DNA from: Thermoanaerobaculia bacterium
Lineage (GTDB): Bacteria > Acidobacteriota > Thermoanaerobaculia > Multivoradales > J023
DNA length: 64,000 bases
Reading direction: 5' to 3'
Assembly: GCA_028066595.1 (NCBI GenBank)
Contig: JALCBJ010000006.1
Span: 91,785 to 155,784, forward strand
Position numbers and translations under genes: made by a program. The notes under the pieces were generated by a model. The model ran no database searches. It was not told where the DNA came from and worked only from the letters and a program-made list of their open reading frames with translations. Of this stretch, positions 1 through 8,640 are shown in pieces. The stretch's first letter is position 1. Each line of letters begins with the position of its first letter.

Positions 1-42
1 AGGAGCGGCTCTCGAGGAGCGGCTCTCGAGGAGCGGCTCTCG
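1..42. repeat. Three tandem copies of a 14-bp unit
   Basis: The unit aggagcggctctcg occurs three times in perfect tandem at the window edge, so more copies may lie outside. Positions 43-272 hold no gene I can support; a 70-codon frame at 64-276 resembles no family known to me. Confidence 0.9.
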
Positions 43-272
43 CACTCTGCCGCGCAACACACCATGACCTCGCATGTCGAGTTCGAGATGGATTTCCTAG
101 GAGTTCGACCTTTCCGTCATCTGCTCCGAAGGCCCTGTGGCTTGCTCGACGGTGCCGGAGGGGTGTTGAGCAGATTCGACCATGACGCCGCAGACCATGA
201 CGCCGTGATCGCCGCGATGGCGTTCACCGACCACGCGGTCTTCGAGGTGCGGCTCGCATCAGGCGATTCAGC

Positions 273-1192
273 GTGACGGAGCCGTGGGATACCGATCGCG
301 ATCTCGACGCGGGGGCCGTGATTCGGACCCTGAGATGTCACTTCCAGCGGCTCACGCCTGATTCGGTGGAGTATCTCGGGTCGGGGTGGGACTACGACGC
401 CTATCTCGTGGCGGAAACCGTGGTGCGCTTCCCACGCCAGCGCGAGGTAGCGGAGCGGTTGGACCGTGAGGACGCGATCCTCCGCTTCGTGAGCTCGGCT
501 CTCGGCTCCGATGTCGCCGTGCCTCGCATCACGCTCTGGGGAGAGCCCGGACCGGACTTTCCCTACAGGTTCTTCGGGCATCGACTCCTTCCCGGGATGA
601 GTGCTGACGACCCTCGGGCGGCGCAGTCTGAAGAACTCGCCGCCGATCTCGGCCGGGCGCTGACGGCGGTTCACTCCATTCCGCGGCCTGCGGCGCGAGA
701 CGCGGGGTTCGATCGGGAGGAGGAAACGTGCCGGGAGCGGTACGAGGAGACGCTCGGCCTACTTACCGAGGTGGTGAGATCGAGCCGTTGCCGGCTCGGC
801 CGCGCGCCTGGATCGAGGCGGGCCCGGCACTCCCTCCTGAGCACGAGGGTCCGGATCGATTCATCCACAACGACCTCTGTCCGGACCACATCATCGTCGA
901 GCGGAGCTCTGGCAGGCTCCGCGGGGTGATCGACTGGAGTGACGCCGCGCTCGGCGATCCGGTGCTGGATTTCGTCGTGGCCACGATGTGGAGAGGATGG
1001 AGCTTCGTCGACGAGGTGCTGCACCACTACGACCTGCCGTTCGACGCGTCGTGCTCGGCAAGGCTCGACGCCCTCGCCAAGATCCTCTCCGTGAAGTGGC
1101 TGATCGACGCGTGGAATCGAGACGAAGACGTCGAGAAGCACGCCGCCTGGGTACGGAACGCCTTCGACGGTGGGCCGACCCGTATAGCGTAA
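273..1192 (+). pseudogene. Aminoglycoside phosphotransferase (APH)-family kinase, frameshifted
   Basis: An APH-fold small-molecule kinase is split over two frames. The first frame (GTG at 273) carries the N-lobe, including YLGSGWDYDAYLV and VVRFPRQREVAERL, and reads correctly to about 770. The C-lobe continues in another frame to 1192 with the Brenner-type catalytic motif HNDLCPDH and the metal-binding GVIDWSDAALGDP. The two parts sum to about 306 residues, normal for the family, so only one small indel near 765-785 (around ggtggtgag) is needed. This is either a real pseudogene or a sequencing/assembly error. Substrate is unknown. The GTG overlaps the stop of an unsupported upstream frame by 4 bases. 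Confidence 0.75.
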
Positions 1193-1332
1193 CGGGTCCG
1201 AGACCCGGTCATTCAGCCCGAGACGGCGGTTCCTCCGACGTGTGCGTCGCCGAACGAACTCTGTTTCTCGCGATCTCGGTCTCGTAGCGGCCGCCTGGGG
1301 CCGGCCCGCAGAAATCGAGGCACCCGTCGCGA

Positions 1333-1695
1333 TCAGGCGTCCGCTTTCGCCTCGGCGGACGAGAACTCAGCGACCGCCGTTTCCTGGTCCGAGTAGATGG
1401 TGAAGAGTGGGAGCAGCTGGCCCATCTCGAGGATGTGGTGCACCTGTCCCTCGACGTTCAGGAGCCTGATCTCGCTGCCGAAACGCTGCGCCAGCTTGCG
1501 GCTCGCCATCAGCTCTCCGATCCCCGCGGAGTCGATCCGTTTGATCCTCGACAAGTCGAGAAGAACTTTGGTCCAACCCTCGGCCACGACACGATTCATG
1601 GCGTCGCGCAACACCACGTCACCGGTACCGGCGATGAGGCGTCCGTCGAGAGCCAAGATCCGTACGTCTCCTTCCGTATGCGCTTCGATCTTCAT
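1333..1695 (-). CDS. STAS-domain protein (anti-sigma factor antagonist-like)
   Basis: This 120-residue protein is a single STAS domain. It starts MKIEAHTEGD and carries LIAGTGDVVLRDAM and the signature RIDSAGIGEL, whose Ser56 sits where SpoIIAA-type antagonists are phosphorylated. Members usually bind an anti-sigma/switch kinase and release its sigma factor. An in-frame upstream start at 1779 would add 28 Pro/Arg-rich residues unlike the family, so I prefer the ATG at 1695. It lies 118 bases downstream of the LuxE-like gene on the same strand. No RsbW-like kinase is in the window, so the partner is elsewhere. Confidence 0.85.
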   Translation of the reverse strand: MKIEAHTEGDVRILALDGRLIAGTGDVVLRDAMNRVVAEGWTKVLLDLSRIKRIDSAGIGELMASRKLAQRFGSEIRLLNVEGQVHHILEMGQLLPLFTIYSDQETAVAEFSSAEAKADA

Positions 1696-1813
1696 GGGCG
1701 AATGGGCCTCGATTCGGGTGAGGGGATGGGCGGGGAGCCGCGGGGCGGGGCCGAATGCTAACAGATCGTCCCACCCCATTCCGACGAGCAGATCTGCTCG
1801 TGGATGAGGCCAT

Positions 1814-2881
1814 TCAACCTGTCAGCTCCTCGACCGTGAGTGAGCAGCCGCGCAGGTCGGCTCCCGCCGCGCGACCCACGAGACGGAAATGCGCGCCGTC
1901 ATGGCCCAGGTCTTCTCCGCTCGTACCCACGTCCTGGCTCACGACATGGAGCGCCGAGCCCACGTTGGCGAGGTCGACGACCGCCACTAGCCCTTCTTCG
2001 CCGCGTGGGACTTCGTGCAAGGAGACTGGGTCGAGCAGGCGAACTCGCATCCAATGAGGTACCCGAAAGACATCCGGGTCGCCGCCGTGGAGCACATCGC
2101 TATAGACATGCCCGGTCAGCTCGGTCATACCGTACTCACGCACGACACGATCCGCAGGTAGACCCAGCCATCGTTCCACACCGAGCAGCAGCTCGGGCCG
2201 AGACAGCTCCTTGCGCCTACCCTTGAAGCCTCCGGTCTCCATCATCGTCGAACCGGCCGCCAGTCGCACGCCCCCGAGACCTTCCAGTGCCTCCAGAAGC
2301 TGGGCCAGAGCGAACGCGGTGGTCAGGATGGTCACTGGCTGGCGGTCGGCGTCGCGGAGGAAAGCCAGCGCCGCAGCGATGTCGACACCTCGGTCGCAGA
2401 ATGCACTGAGGCTCCCCTCGGCACCCCAAGAACGCAGGACGTGATCACAATGAAAGCCCAGAGAAGAGTCGGGTGCCTGGTCGCGCGACGGCACCAGCGA
2501 CAGGATGGGCCGGCGGTCGTCCTCAGGCAAGCAGGCTCCGGAGAAGGACGCGTCGATGACAGCCCGATAGAGGTGAGGAAACGGGTGGTGATGAACACTA
2601 CGGGAGCCGGGTCCGCCGGTGGTTCCACTGGAGCGGAACAGCTCGCGTGCAGGCTCGACATGCAGCGCCAAGCTGCGGAAGGCTGCGGTCGGCACGGGAG
2701 GGATCGCGCGCCAATCGCCCATCGTCTGGGGATCGACGCCGCGCGCGCCGCACAGCCGCCGAAAAGGCTCGACCCGAGCGTATTGCAGGGCAAAGGCACG
2801 GTGTGCAAGGACCTCGAAGCTGCCTTCGGCATCGCGCACGAAGCGTTCGATGTCGGCAACCAGCTGCCGCGCGTCAGACAA
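1814..2881 (-). CDS. LuxE-family acyl-protein synthetase
   Basis: A 355-residue member of the LuxE/acyl-protein synthetase branch of the adenylate-forming superfamily, which activates a fatty acid as acyl-AMP and passes it to a protein cysteine. The phosphate-loop-like motif LFRSSGTTGGPGSRS is clear, as are REYGMTELTGHVYSD and a C-terminal region ending in LRGCSLTVEELTG. Length matches LuxE (about 370). The start is TTG (SDARQLVADIERF); no better in-frame ATG lies nearby. There is no luxC, luxD or luciferase gene in the window, so bioluminescence is not implied. Related stand-alone proteins occur in lipid or polysaccharide loci; the substrate here is unknown. Confidence 0.75.
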   Translation of the reverse strand: MSDARQLVADIERFVRDAEGSFEVLAHRAFALQYARVEPFRRLCGARGVDPQTMGDWRAIPPVPTAAFRSLALHVEPARELFRSSGTTGGPGSRSVHHHPFPHLYRAVIDASFSGACLPEDDRRPILSLVPSRDQAPDSSLGFHCDHVLRSWGAEGSLSAFCDRGVDIAAALAFLRDADRQPVTILTTAFALAQLLEALEGLGGVRLAAGSTMMETGGFKGRRKELSRPELLLGVERWLGLPADRVVREYGMTELTGHVYSDVLHGGDPDVFRVPHWMRVRLLDPVSLHEVPRGEEGLVAVVDLANVGSALHVVSQDVGTSGEDLGHDGAHFRLVGRAAGADLRGCSLTVEELTG

Positions 2882-3015
2882 TCAGTCGCGCCCCGTCTTC
2901 GCCGAGGCCGCCTCAACCCGAGGGTCGGCAGCTCGAACAGTGCACCACCGATGCAGAGCGCCGGACGGGGAAACGATGATCGACTTCTTCGGTCTGAGCC
3001 CGGGCATGTCCGAAG

Positions 3016-3405
3016 CTACGAGACGCTTTCGGCTGGGGTACCGCCCTCTGGCGCACGCATATCTTGCACTGTCTCCGAGTCGAGCCTCGGCTCGGCCACG
3101 ACCACCGCCGTGCCGAAGACCAGGACTTCCGAGGAGCCCGGGGTCGGGCTCGAGGTCGTGAACCGCATGCCGACGATGGCGTTGGCGCCCAGCTCACGCG
3201 CCTCTTCGATCATCCGATCGAGCGCTTGCTCGCGAGCCTCGGAAAGCATCTTGGTGTATTCGTGAATCTCGCCACCCACGGCATTTCGCAAGTGAGCGAT
3301 CAGGTCCTGCCCGATATGCCTTCCGCGAACAGAGGTTCCACGCACCAGCCCCAGTGTGCGTAGTATCGGCCGGTCGGGCAAGTTGCTCGTGGTGGCGATG
3401 ATCAT
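3016..3405 (-). CDS. YbjQ/UPF0145 family protein
   Basis: 129 residues matching the YbjQ (UPF0145) family of small proteins thought to form ring oligomers. It opens MIIATTSNLPDRPILRTLG and contains the conserved block EAREQALDRMIEEARELGAN followed by AIVGMRF. Function is not established for the family; a heavy-metal-binding role has been suggested. The C-terminal 30 residues (after VLVFGTAVVV) look disordered. Its start overlaps the end of the anti-sigma gene by 4 bases (3402-3405), so it is probably co-transcribed with the sigma/anti-sigma pair. The 134 bases downstream, before the LuxE-like gene, hold no obvious feature. Confidence 0.85.
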   Translation of the reverse strand: MIIATTSNLPDRPILRTLGLVRGTSVRGRHIGQDLIAHLRNAVGGEIHEYTKMLSEAREQALDRMIEEARELGANAIVGMRFTTSSPTPGSSEVLVFGTAVVVAEPRLDSETVQDMRAPEGGTPAESVS

Positions 3406-3854
3406 CGGAAGACTCCTCTATATCGCTTTTCGTCGGGGTCGCGCAAGCGATCGATGAACACCGAAACCAACAGGAGCACGAAGGCTCCAGGTAGTCCCAA
3501 GACGAGGAGGATCTGTAGCGGGTCGCCAGTGGCCTGGAATAGGGACCACAGCGCCATCACTACCATCACGGTCAGCCAAGACAACAGCACGAGCCAGCCG
3601 ACGCGGCGGCTGAAGCGGCTGGTGGGCGTCTTCGGTAACTCGGGCCAAACGTCGTCTCCGGGTGCTTCGAAGCGCGTGGCGAGTGTTGCCTGCCGCAGCG
3701 CTCTGAGCTCCTGATAGAGGCGGCGAGCGTCGCCGTTCTCCTCGATCAGAAGACGCACTCGCTGAGCCTGACGATGGCCCAGGGTACCGTCGAGATAGCC
3801 GGAAATGAGATCTTCGTCGAATGGTTGCGTCGTCTTGTCAGAGGGAGCCGTCAT
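3402..3854 (-). CDS. Membrane-anchored anti-sigma factor-like protein
   Basis: 150 residues. The N-terminal half (DEDLISGYLDGTL, then RQAQRVRLLIEENGDARRLY) resembles the helical anti-sigma domain that clamps ECF sigma factors, but lacks the HXXXCXXC zinc motif. Two hydrophobic segments follow at about 86-107 and 112-135, split by a short loop, with a short charged tail. It lies 12 bases downstream of the ECF sigma gene and overlaps the YbjQ gene. I infer that it tethers that sigma factor at the inner membrane; the inducing signal is not visible. Confidence 0.75.
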   Translation of the reverse strand: MTAPSDKTTQPFDEDLISGYLDGTLGHRQAQRVRLLIEENGDARRLYQELRALRQATLATRFEAPGDDVWPELPKTPTSRFSRRVGWLVLLSWLTVMVVMALWSLFQATGDPLQILLVLGLPGAFVLLLVSVFIDRLRDPDEKRYRGVFR

Positions 3855-3866
3855 GGCCGTCCCCTC

Positions 3867-4535
3867 CTAGCAGAGCAGGCCCTGGAGGTCTTCCCCCAGC
3901 ACCTGGCGTAGTCGTTTGCGGGCGCCGTGTAGCCTGGACATGACGGTGCCGATGGGGATTTCCAGGGTCTCGGCGATCTCGGAGTAGGCGAGATCTTGAT
4001 AGTCCCGCAGCACGAGGATTTCGCGCTGGTTGTGGGTGAGCTCGCCCAACGCCGCGAAGATGGTACGGCGAAGCTGGGCATCGCGCGCATCACCCTCCGG
4101 ATCCATGCTCTCGTCGATCAGCTGCAGATCGGGACGCTCCTCGTCGTCGGCGGCAGCATCGATGGAGTCGTGCTTGCGTACCTTGCGACGACGGAAGAGG
4201 TCGAGAACCCGATTGCGAACAATTCGGAAGAGCCATGGCCGCACGGGACGGCGAGGATCAAAACGGTCGAGATGGGTGAAGAACCGCAGCATGGCATCCT
4301 GGGCTACGTCCAGGGCGTCGTCTGGGTCTCCGAGCAGCTGTAGGGCAAAGAAGTAGGCAGGTTGGCGGTGACGGCGAGCCAGCTCCTCACAGGCCGAGTG
4401 ATCGCCTCGGCGGGCACGAACGACCAGATCACGATCGGTCGAATGGCTGCCGAAATCGCAGTCTTTCGCGGGGGGCTGGACGGATTGCGCGGGCGCGTCG
4501 GCCTCGGCACCGCCAAGGGTACGGGGGAGTGTCAT
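3867..4535 (-). CDS. ECF-type RNA polymerase sigma factor
   Basis: About 222 residues. Region 2 is clear (GDPDDALDVAQDAMLRFF, then RPWLFRIVRNRVLDLFRRRK), as is region 4 (HNQREILVLRDYQDLAYSEI, then EIPIGTVMSRLHGARKRLR). The roughly 40-residue Pro/Ala-rich N-terminus is not part of the fold. I chose the ATG at 4535, preceded by ggaagcgacg, over the GTG at 4553. The anti-sigma gene follows directly, the standard arrangement. The divergent glycosyltransferase/PEGA pair starts 158 bases away, so the shared upstream region probably carries a promoter for this sigma factor; I cannot assign the box. Confidence 0.92.
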   Translation of the reverse strand: MTLPRTLGGAEADAPAQSVQPPAKDCDFGSHSTDRDLVVRARRGDHSACEELARRHRQPAYFFALQLLGDPDDALDVAQDAMLRFFTHLDRFDPRRPVRPWLFRIVRNRVLDLFRRRKVRKHDSIDAAADDEERPDLQLIDESMDPEGDARDAQLRRTIFAALGELTHNQREILVLRDYQDLAYSEIAETLEIPIGTVMSRLHGARKRLRQVLGEDLQGLLC

Positions 4536-4693
4536 CGTCGCTTCCACACCCACTTCTACGCACGGTAAGGTGGGTTATTCGTCGATCCCATCACAATCTT
4601 CGCGGGCGCCCAAACCCACGACCATCGCATCTCACGCGATTCTCGACCACCCTTCGCCGATCCACTCACCAGAAGACCTTCTGAATCCAACCT

Positions 4694-5734
4694 GTGAGCC
4701 AGCCCGATACCATCACCTACAGTGTCGTCATCCCGACCTGCGATCGCCTCGACGTGCTCCCGGAAGTGCTTGCAGCTCTCGCTGCCCAGGGTCCCGCCAG
4801 GAACCATGGGGTGCCGCCCTTCGAAGTGGTGGTGGTGGACGACGGCTCCACCGACGGCACTTGGCCCTGGTTGGAGGCGCACCGTGGTGAGTTCGACATC
4901 CCGATCAGGATCTACCGCCAAGAGAACGCCGGCCCGGCGAAGGCCAGAAACTGGGGAGTGACGCATGCCCTCGGTGATCGACTGGCCTTTCTGGGTGACG
5001 ACACTGTCCCCGACACCGGATGGCTCGCCTCACATCACCATGCGTACGAGCGGCGACGCCAGCAGCTGGATGCCGGTCAATCCCTGGCGGTGATCGGCTA
5101 CACCTGCTGGCACGAACGTATGCGCCAGAACCCGTTTCTGCGCTACATCAACGAATACGGACTGCAGTTCGGCTACGCCCTCATCGACGACCCTGAGAAT
5201 GTGCCTTTCAACTTCCTCTACACGTCGAATCTCACATTGCCCCGTCAGGCGCTTCTCGACGAGCCCTTCGACTTGGGATTCCCTTATCCCGCCTGGGAAG
5301 ATATCGAGCTTTCCTATCGCTTGACCCGCGCCGGGCTGCGTATCGTGTACGAGCCAAACGCAGTGGCGCGGCACGATCACCCGACCGACCTGGGACGCTT
5401 CACGACACGCCAGGAGAAGGCAGGCTATTCAGCCGTCGTCTTCCACCGTCTGCACCCGGAGCTGGGACCGTTTCTCGGTCTCGGCCCCGAGGGCCCACCG
5501 GCCTCGCCGCCACGGTGGCGCCAGCTGGTGAGAGAATGGCTGGCGCGCTCCTTGCGTTTCAGTCCCGTGGAGTTTCCGGGCATGTCCCAACTCTGGGACG
5601 AGCTCTTTCGATGGCATTACATCCAGGGTCTCCATCGTGGCTGGCGGGACCGGCTGTCGCAGGAAGCGATGCCGTTCACTGCGGGCCCCACGGTAGAAGA
5701 CGCGACACAAGAAGATAGAGGAGACCAACCATGA
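4694..5734 (+). CDS. Family 2 glycosyltransferase
   Basis: 346 residues with a GT-A fold. The N-terminus has the nucleotide-sugar core YSVVIPTCDRLDVLPEVLAA and VVVDDGSTDGTW. A DXD-like metal site lies in LAFLGDDTVPD and the acceptor-side motif in FPYPAWEDIELSYRL. The C-terminal 90 residues (after RHDHPTDLGRF) are less conserved. There is no signal peptide or membrane span, so it is a cytoplasmic enzyme; donor and acceptor are unknown. The start is GTG at 4694 (SQPDTITYS). It overlaps the PEGA gene by ATGA at 5731, so the two are translationally coupled, and both diverge from the ECF sigma operon. Confidence 0.88.
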   Translation: MSQPDTITYSVVIPTCDRLDVLPEVLAALAAQGPARNHGVPPFEVVVVDDGSTDGTWPWLEAHRGEFDIPIRIYRQENAGPAKARNWGVTHALGDRLAFLGDDTVPDTGWLASHHHAYERRRQQLDAGQSLAVIGYTCWHERMRQNPFLRYINEYGLQFGYALIDDPENVPFNFLYTSNLTLPRQALLDEPFDLGFPYPAWEDIELSYRLTRAGLRIVYEPNAVARHDHPTDLGRFTTRQEKAGYSAVVFHRLHPELGPFLGLGPEGPPASPPRWRQLVREWLARSLRFSPVEFPGMSQLWDELFRWHYIQGLHRGWRDRLSQEAMPFTAGPTVEDATQEDRGDQP

Positions 5735-7185
5735 ACCACCCTCAAACGACCGCCTACGGGCACGAGGGCTGGAAGGCGAGTGACGTCGCCGGATCAGCTG
5801 CTCGAGCCCGGCACGCCAACAGACGCCGGCCGCGGCGCGTCGGCAATCTGCTGCTCGGTACGTTGATGATCGGGATCCCGGCCCTCAGCGCCCTGCCCGC
5901 CGACGCCCGAGAGAAGGGACAGCAGGTGCAACAGCGCCAGTCGGAGCGGTCCGGCTCTCGAGCCTCCTCGCCCCCGGCGCGAAAGTCGAGTCCTCCACCG
6001 ACGAAGTCATCATCCCCGGCCCGGAAATCGAGTCCTCCGCCCAGGAGGTCGTCGCCCCCAGCACGGAAATCGAGCCCAGCTCCGAGACGCTCTTCCGATG
6101 CGCCAACGCGTTCGGCCAACCGGCCACGCCGAGAGTCGCCGGCCCGTGAGTCGGGTAGCCGCAGCTCCCGTACCGCCGAGCGCCATGTGTATCGGGACTC
6201 TCACCCCGGCGCCACGAGCAGCCGGGGGACGCGTCCCTCCGGTGGGACCTCGAACCGCGACGCCTGGCGGGTCGGCACCTGGCCGACGCCGGTGCGTGAG
6301 CCCGACTCCGGGGATCGCTACCGCAACAGGCGAACGTACGAAGATGATCGGCGATGGAACGGCACCTATGACGAGCACCGCCGCAAAGAGCGGCGCAAAG
6401 AAAATCGTTACCACCATCGCAGAGATCGTCACCGCTACTACTACGGAAGCTACCGCCATCACTACTATTGCGGCCACTATTGGGGCGGTTACTACGGTTG
6501 GTGCAGTTATCGTTGGTACTGGCCCTGGTGGCCCACCGTCTACGTCGAGTCCAATCGCTACAACGACGACGTTTGGGGTGCCCTCGACCTCGACGTGAGG
6601 CCGGAAAAAGCCGAGATCTATCTCGATGGGCAGTACATCGGTATCGCCGACGAGTACGACGGCTTCCCGAGCTACCTCTGGCTCGAGAAAGGTACGTACG
6701 ACCTCGCGATCTACGCCGAAGGTTACGAAACGCTGTTTCGCCAGGTCAGCATCTATCCCGGGATCGTCATCGACATCGAGGACAGGATGCGGACCGGCCC
6801 GTCGACTCATCCAGACGACTACGGCCCGACCTCCACCGAGCGACGCGATGCGCGCATCGCACGAAATCGCGAGAAAGAAGAGGCGGCACGCGCCCAGGAG
6901 GCCACCGCCGGCGAAGCGTGGTCGAGCAGCAGCCCGACGGTCGCTGCAGACGCCGACGTCGGACGCCTGTACGTCTCGGTACTGCCGGCCGACGCCGCCA
7001 TCTATCTCGACGGCCACTTCCTCGGCACTGCTGCCGAGATCGGTCAGCTGAGCGCCGGGATCGTGGTGGAACCGGGCGATCACGTGATCGAGCTCGTGCG
7101 CCCTGGCTACGAGACGCACCGCAAAGAGATCGTGGTGCCACCGGGCGAGAGGACCACCGTCGAGCTCGAGCTCGATCGGAACTGA
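5731..7185 (+). CDS. Secreted PEGA-domain protein with Ser/Pro/Arg and Tyr/His-rich regions
   Basis: 484 residues. After a charged start, a hydrophobic stretch (about 43-58, ending ALSALPADA) looks like a signal peptide. Residues ~70-140 are a low-complexity tract built from repeats such as ARKSSPPPRRSSPP. Residues ~218-275 are extremely rich in Tyr, His, Arg and Trp (e.g. RHYYYGSYRHHYYCGHYWGG). Two PEGA-like beta-sandwiches follow: one around IYLDGQYIGIADEYDG and a C-terminal one around IYLDGHFLGTAAEIGQ, ending in PPGERTTVELELDRN. PEGA domains are found in surface and cell-wall-associated proteins. Coupling to a glycosyltransferase suggests an envelope role; a precise function cannot be assigned. 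A strong hairpin follows the gene. Confidence 0.75.
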   Translation: MNHPQTTAYGHEGWKASDVAGSAARARHANRRRPRRVGNLLLGTLMIGIPALSALPADAREKGQQVQQRQSERSGSRASSPPARKSSPPPTKSSSPARKSSPPPRRSSPPARKSSPAPRRSSDAPTRSANRPRRESPARESGSRSSRTAERHVYRDSHPGATSSRGTRPSGGTSNRDAWRVGTWPTPVREPDSGDRYRNRRTYEDDRRWNGTYDEHRRKERRKENRYHHRRDRHRYYYGSYRHHYYCGHYWGGYYGWCSYRWYWPWWPTVYVESNRYNDDVWGALDLDVRPEKAEIYLDGQYIGIADEYDGFPSYLWLEKGTYDLAIYAEGYETLFRQVSIYPGIVIDIEDRMRTGPSTHPDDYGPTSTERRDARIARNREKEEAARAQEATAGEAWSSSSPTVAADADVGRLYVSVLPADAAIYLDGHFLGTAAEIGQLSAGIVVEPGDHVIELVRPGYETHRKEIVVPPGERTTVELELDRN

Positions 7186-7196
7186 TCGAACGCCAA

Positions 7197-7234
7197 CCGA
7201 ACAGGCCGTCCGCACGTGCGGGCGGCCTGTTCGG
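7197..7234 (+). terminator. Strong hairpin terminator after the PEGA gene
   Basis: The sequence ccgaacaggcc...ggcctgttcgg forms a near-perfect stem with an acgt loop, 12 bases after the PEGA stop and 24 before the stop of the convergent HD gene. No long T-run follows on the plus strand, so termination may be bidirectional and only partly intrinsic. Confidence 0.8.
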
Positions 7235-7257
7235 TTGTCCCTCATACCGAGGGTCAG

Positions 7258-7812
7258 CTACTCCGCGTCTCGGCGATGACGCAGCTCTTCTACGAGGCGG
7301 CGAACGGGTTCGAACCCGCCGTCGTCCAGATCGTCGAGGCCGTTGCCTGTCAGCTCGCCCAGCGCCGAGTAACCCCACTGCTCGTAGACCCAAGCTTTGA
7401 GGCGCAGCTGGACCTTGTCGCACACCGACACGAAGCGCGCTTCCCTACTGTCCTGGTCCTGGTACTCGGCCAGGAGGTGACCAGCATCCGGAAGCGGCGC
7501 CAACAGGTCCGCCAACGCCGCCCTCTCGGCCTCGGCCTTGGCACCGGCCGGTAGATAGTGGGCGGCGGTGCGAGGCAGGTCTCCGAACCGCACCTCGGCG
7601 AGGTCATGAATCAGCGCCAGCTCGAGGGCCTTGGAGAGATCGAGTTCGGGCATCTCCCGTCCCAAGGCCCACACCAGAAACGTCAAGTGGAAAACATGCT
7701 CCGCGACGCTTTCGGGCTCGGCGACGCCGCGTAGCGAATAGCCGACGCGCGGCAGCTTGTCGAGCGCCTGAAGCTCCACCAGCAGGTCGAGAACGTGCCT
7801 GTGCTTCGCCAT
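7258..7812 (-). CDS. HD-domain hydrolase, YfbR/HDDC2-like 5'-deoxynucleotidase
   Basis: 184 residues. The HD signature is complete: SVAEHVFHL (His39), LALIHDLAEVRFGDLP (His69-Asp70) and a later VCDKVQL aspartate. Order and length fit the YfbR/HDDC2 group, cytosolic metal-dependent phosphohydrolases that dephosphorylate deoxynucleoside 5'-monophosphates. It starts at an ATG, ends 24 bases from a terminator hairpin and stands alone on its strand. Assignment to the family is firm; substrate is inferred. Confidence 0.85.
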   Translation of the reverse strand: MAKHRHVLDLLVELQALDKLPRVGYSLRGVAEPESVAEHVFHLTFLVWALGREMPELDLSKALELALIHDLAEVRFGDLPRTAAHYLPAGAKAEAERAALADLLAPLPDAGHLLAEYQDQDSREARFVSVCDKVQLRLKAWVYEQWGYSALGELTGNGLDDLDDGGFEPVRRLVEELRHRRDAE

Positions 7813-7842
7813 GGCCGCGCCAGACTACCGTAGACGCACGAC

Positions 7843-7876
7843 GGGCCGGTGTGTCAACAGACCCACACACCGGCCC
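7843..7876 (-). terminator. Hairpin terminator downstream of the CsgG-like gene
   Basis: gggccggtgtgt and acacaccggccc pair around a 10-base loop. It lies 67 bases past the stop of the reverse-strand CsgG-like gene and just upstream of the HD gene, separating the two units. Confidence 0.7.
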
Positions 7877-7943
7877 TTCTAGGAACCCAGCACGAGGCGC
7901 GCGTCAGAGCCCGTGCTACACGATGTCAGATTGCAGCCCGAGC

Positions 7944-8543
7944 TCAGATATCGGCTGCCTTGAGACTCGCGGCCAGCTTCTGCACGATCGGTTTCATCAC
8001 CTTGTCGAACATCCGCTGGTCGTCGACACCGCCGCCGATGCCGCGCACTCGCACCTTCGAGTTGCTCTCTTCGGCGCGCCCCTCGTCGGCCCAGACGATC
8101 TCACCCGTCTCGGAGTCGATCAAACGGGCATTGGCTGCTCCGGTGAACTTGCTCTTGCGGACCGAGACGCCGAATCCGCCACCACCGCGATCTTCCTTGC
8201 CGTACTCGGTCACCGAACCGACCAAGAAGTAGTCGACGCCGATCAGCTTGCCGACACGCACCGCAGTGGACGGGTCGATGCGCCCGCCGGTGGACAGATT
8301 CTGCTCGCTCAGCAGGGTATTCAGACGCTCGCGGTCGATGACGCGGTACTTGCCGCTCTTCACCAGTTCCGTTACGAAGACGTCCTGAATGGCCGCGGCA
8401 CCGCCGCGCCACCAGTACTGGTTGTCAGCCTTGTTCTCGAACTCCATCACCGCGATGCGCGGCTTGTCGTTGGCAAAGGCCGCTGGCGCGAAGGCGACGG
8501 CGAGCAAGGTGAGGACGATGAACGTGGAAACAGCTCTGCGCAT
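7944..8543 (-). CDS. CsgG/LpoB-like periplasmic protein
   Basis: 199 residues with a Sec signal peptide (MRRAVSTFIVLTLLAVAF, cleaved after AFA). The mature part begins NDKPRIAVMEFENKADNQYW and contains VIDRERLNTLLSEQNL, VGKLIGVDYFLVGSVTEYG and RLIDSETGEIVWADEG, the pattern of the CsgG superfamily. These proteins form or aid outer-membrane export structures, or act as LpoB-like periplasmic factors. There is no lipobox cysteine and no csg genes nearby, so curli export is not supported. The ATG at 8543 has ggagg seven bases upstream. An in-frame extension to 8888 is not credible. Confidence 0.8.
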   Translation of the reverse strand: MRRAVSTFIVLTLLAVAFAPAAFANDKPRIAVMEFENKADNQYWWRGGAAAIQDVFVTELVKSGKYRVIDRERLNTLLSEQNLSTGGRIDPSTAVRVGKLIGVDYFLVGSVTEYGKEDRGGGGFGVSVRKSKFTGAANARLIDSETGEIVWADEGRAEESNSKVRVRGIGGGVDDQRMFDKVMKPIVQKLAASLKAADI

Positions 8544-8640
8544 GAAGGGCCTCCAGTGGCTTTGAGAGTCGTGCATGTAGAAGAATACTACGGAAACCCG
8601 AGTCGAAACCCGCCATCCGGACCGGACATCGAGGAAGGGT

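Noticed and set aside
64-276. 70-codon plus-strand frame ending in a GTGA overlap with the APH gene
   Set aside because: No recognisable domain, no ribosome site, and its region also reads open on the other strand as expected in GC-rich DNA.
7301-7325. tRNA-like ggttcgaaccc
   Set aside because: It lies inside the HD hydrolase coding sequence and no acceptor or anticodon arms pair around it.
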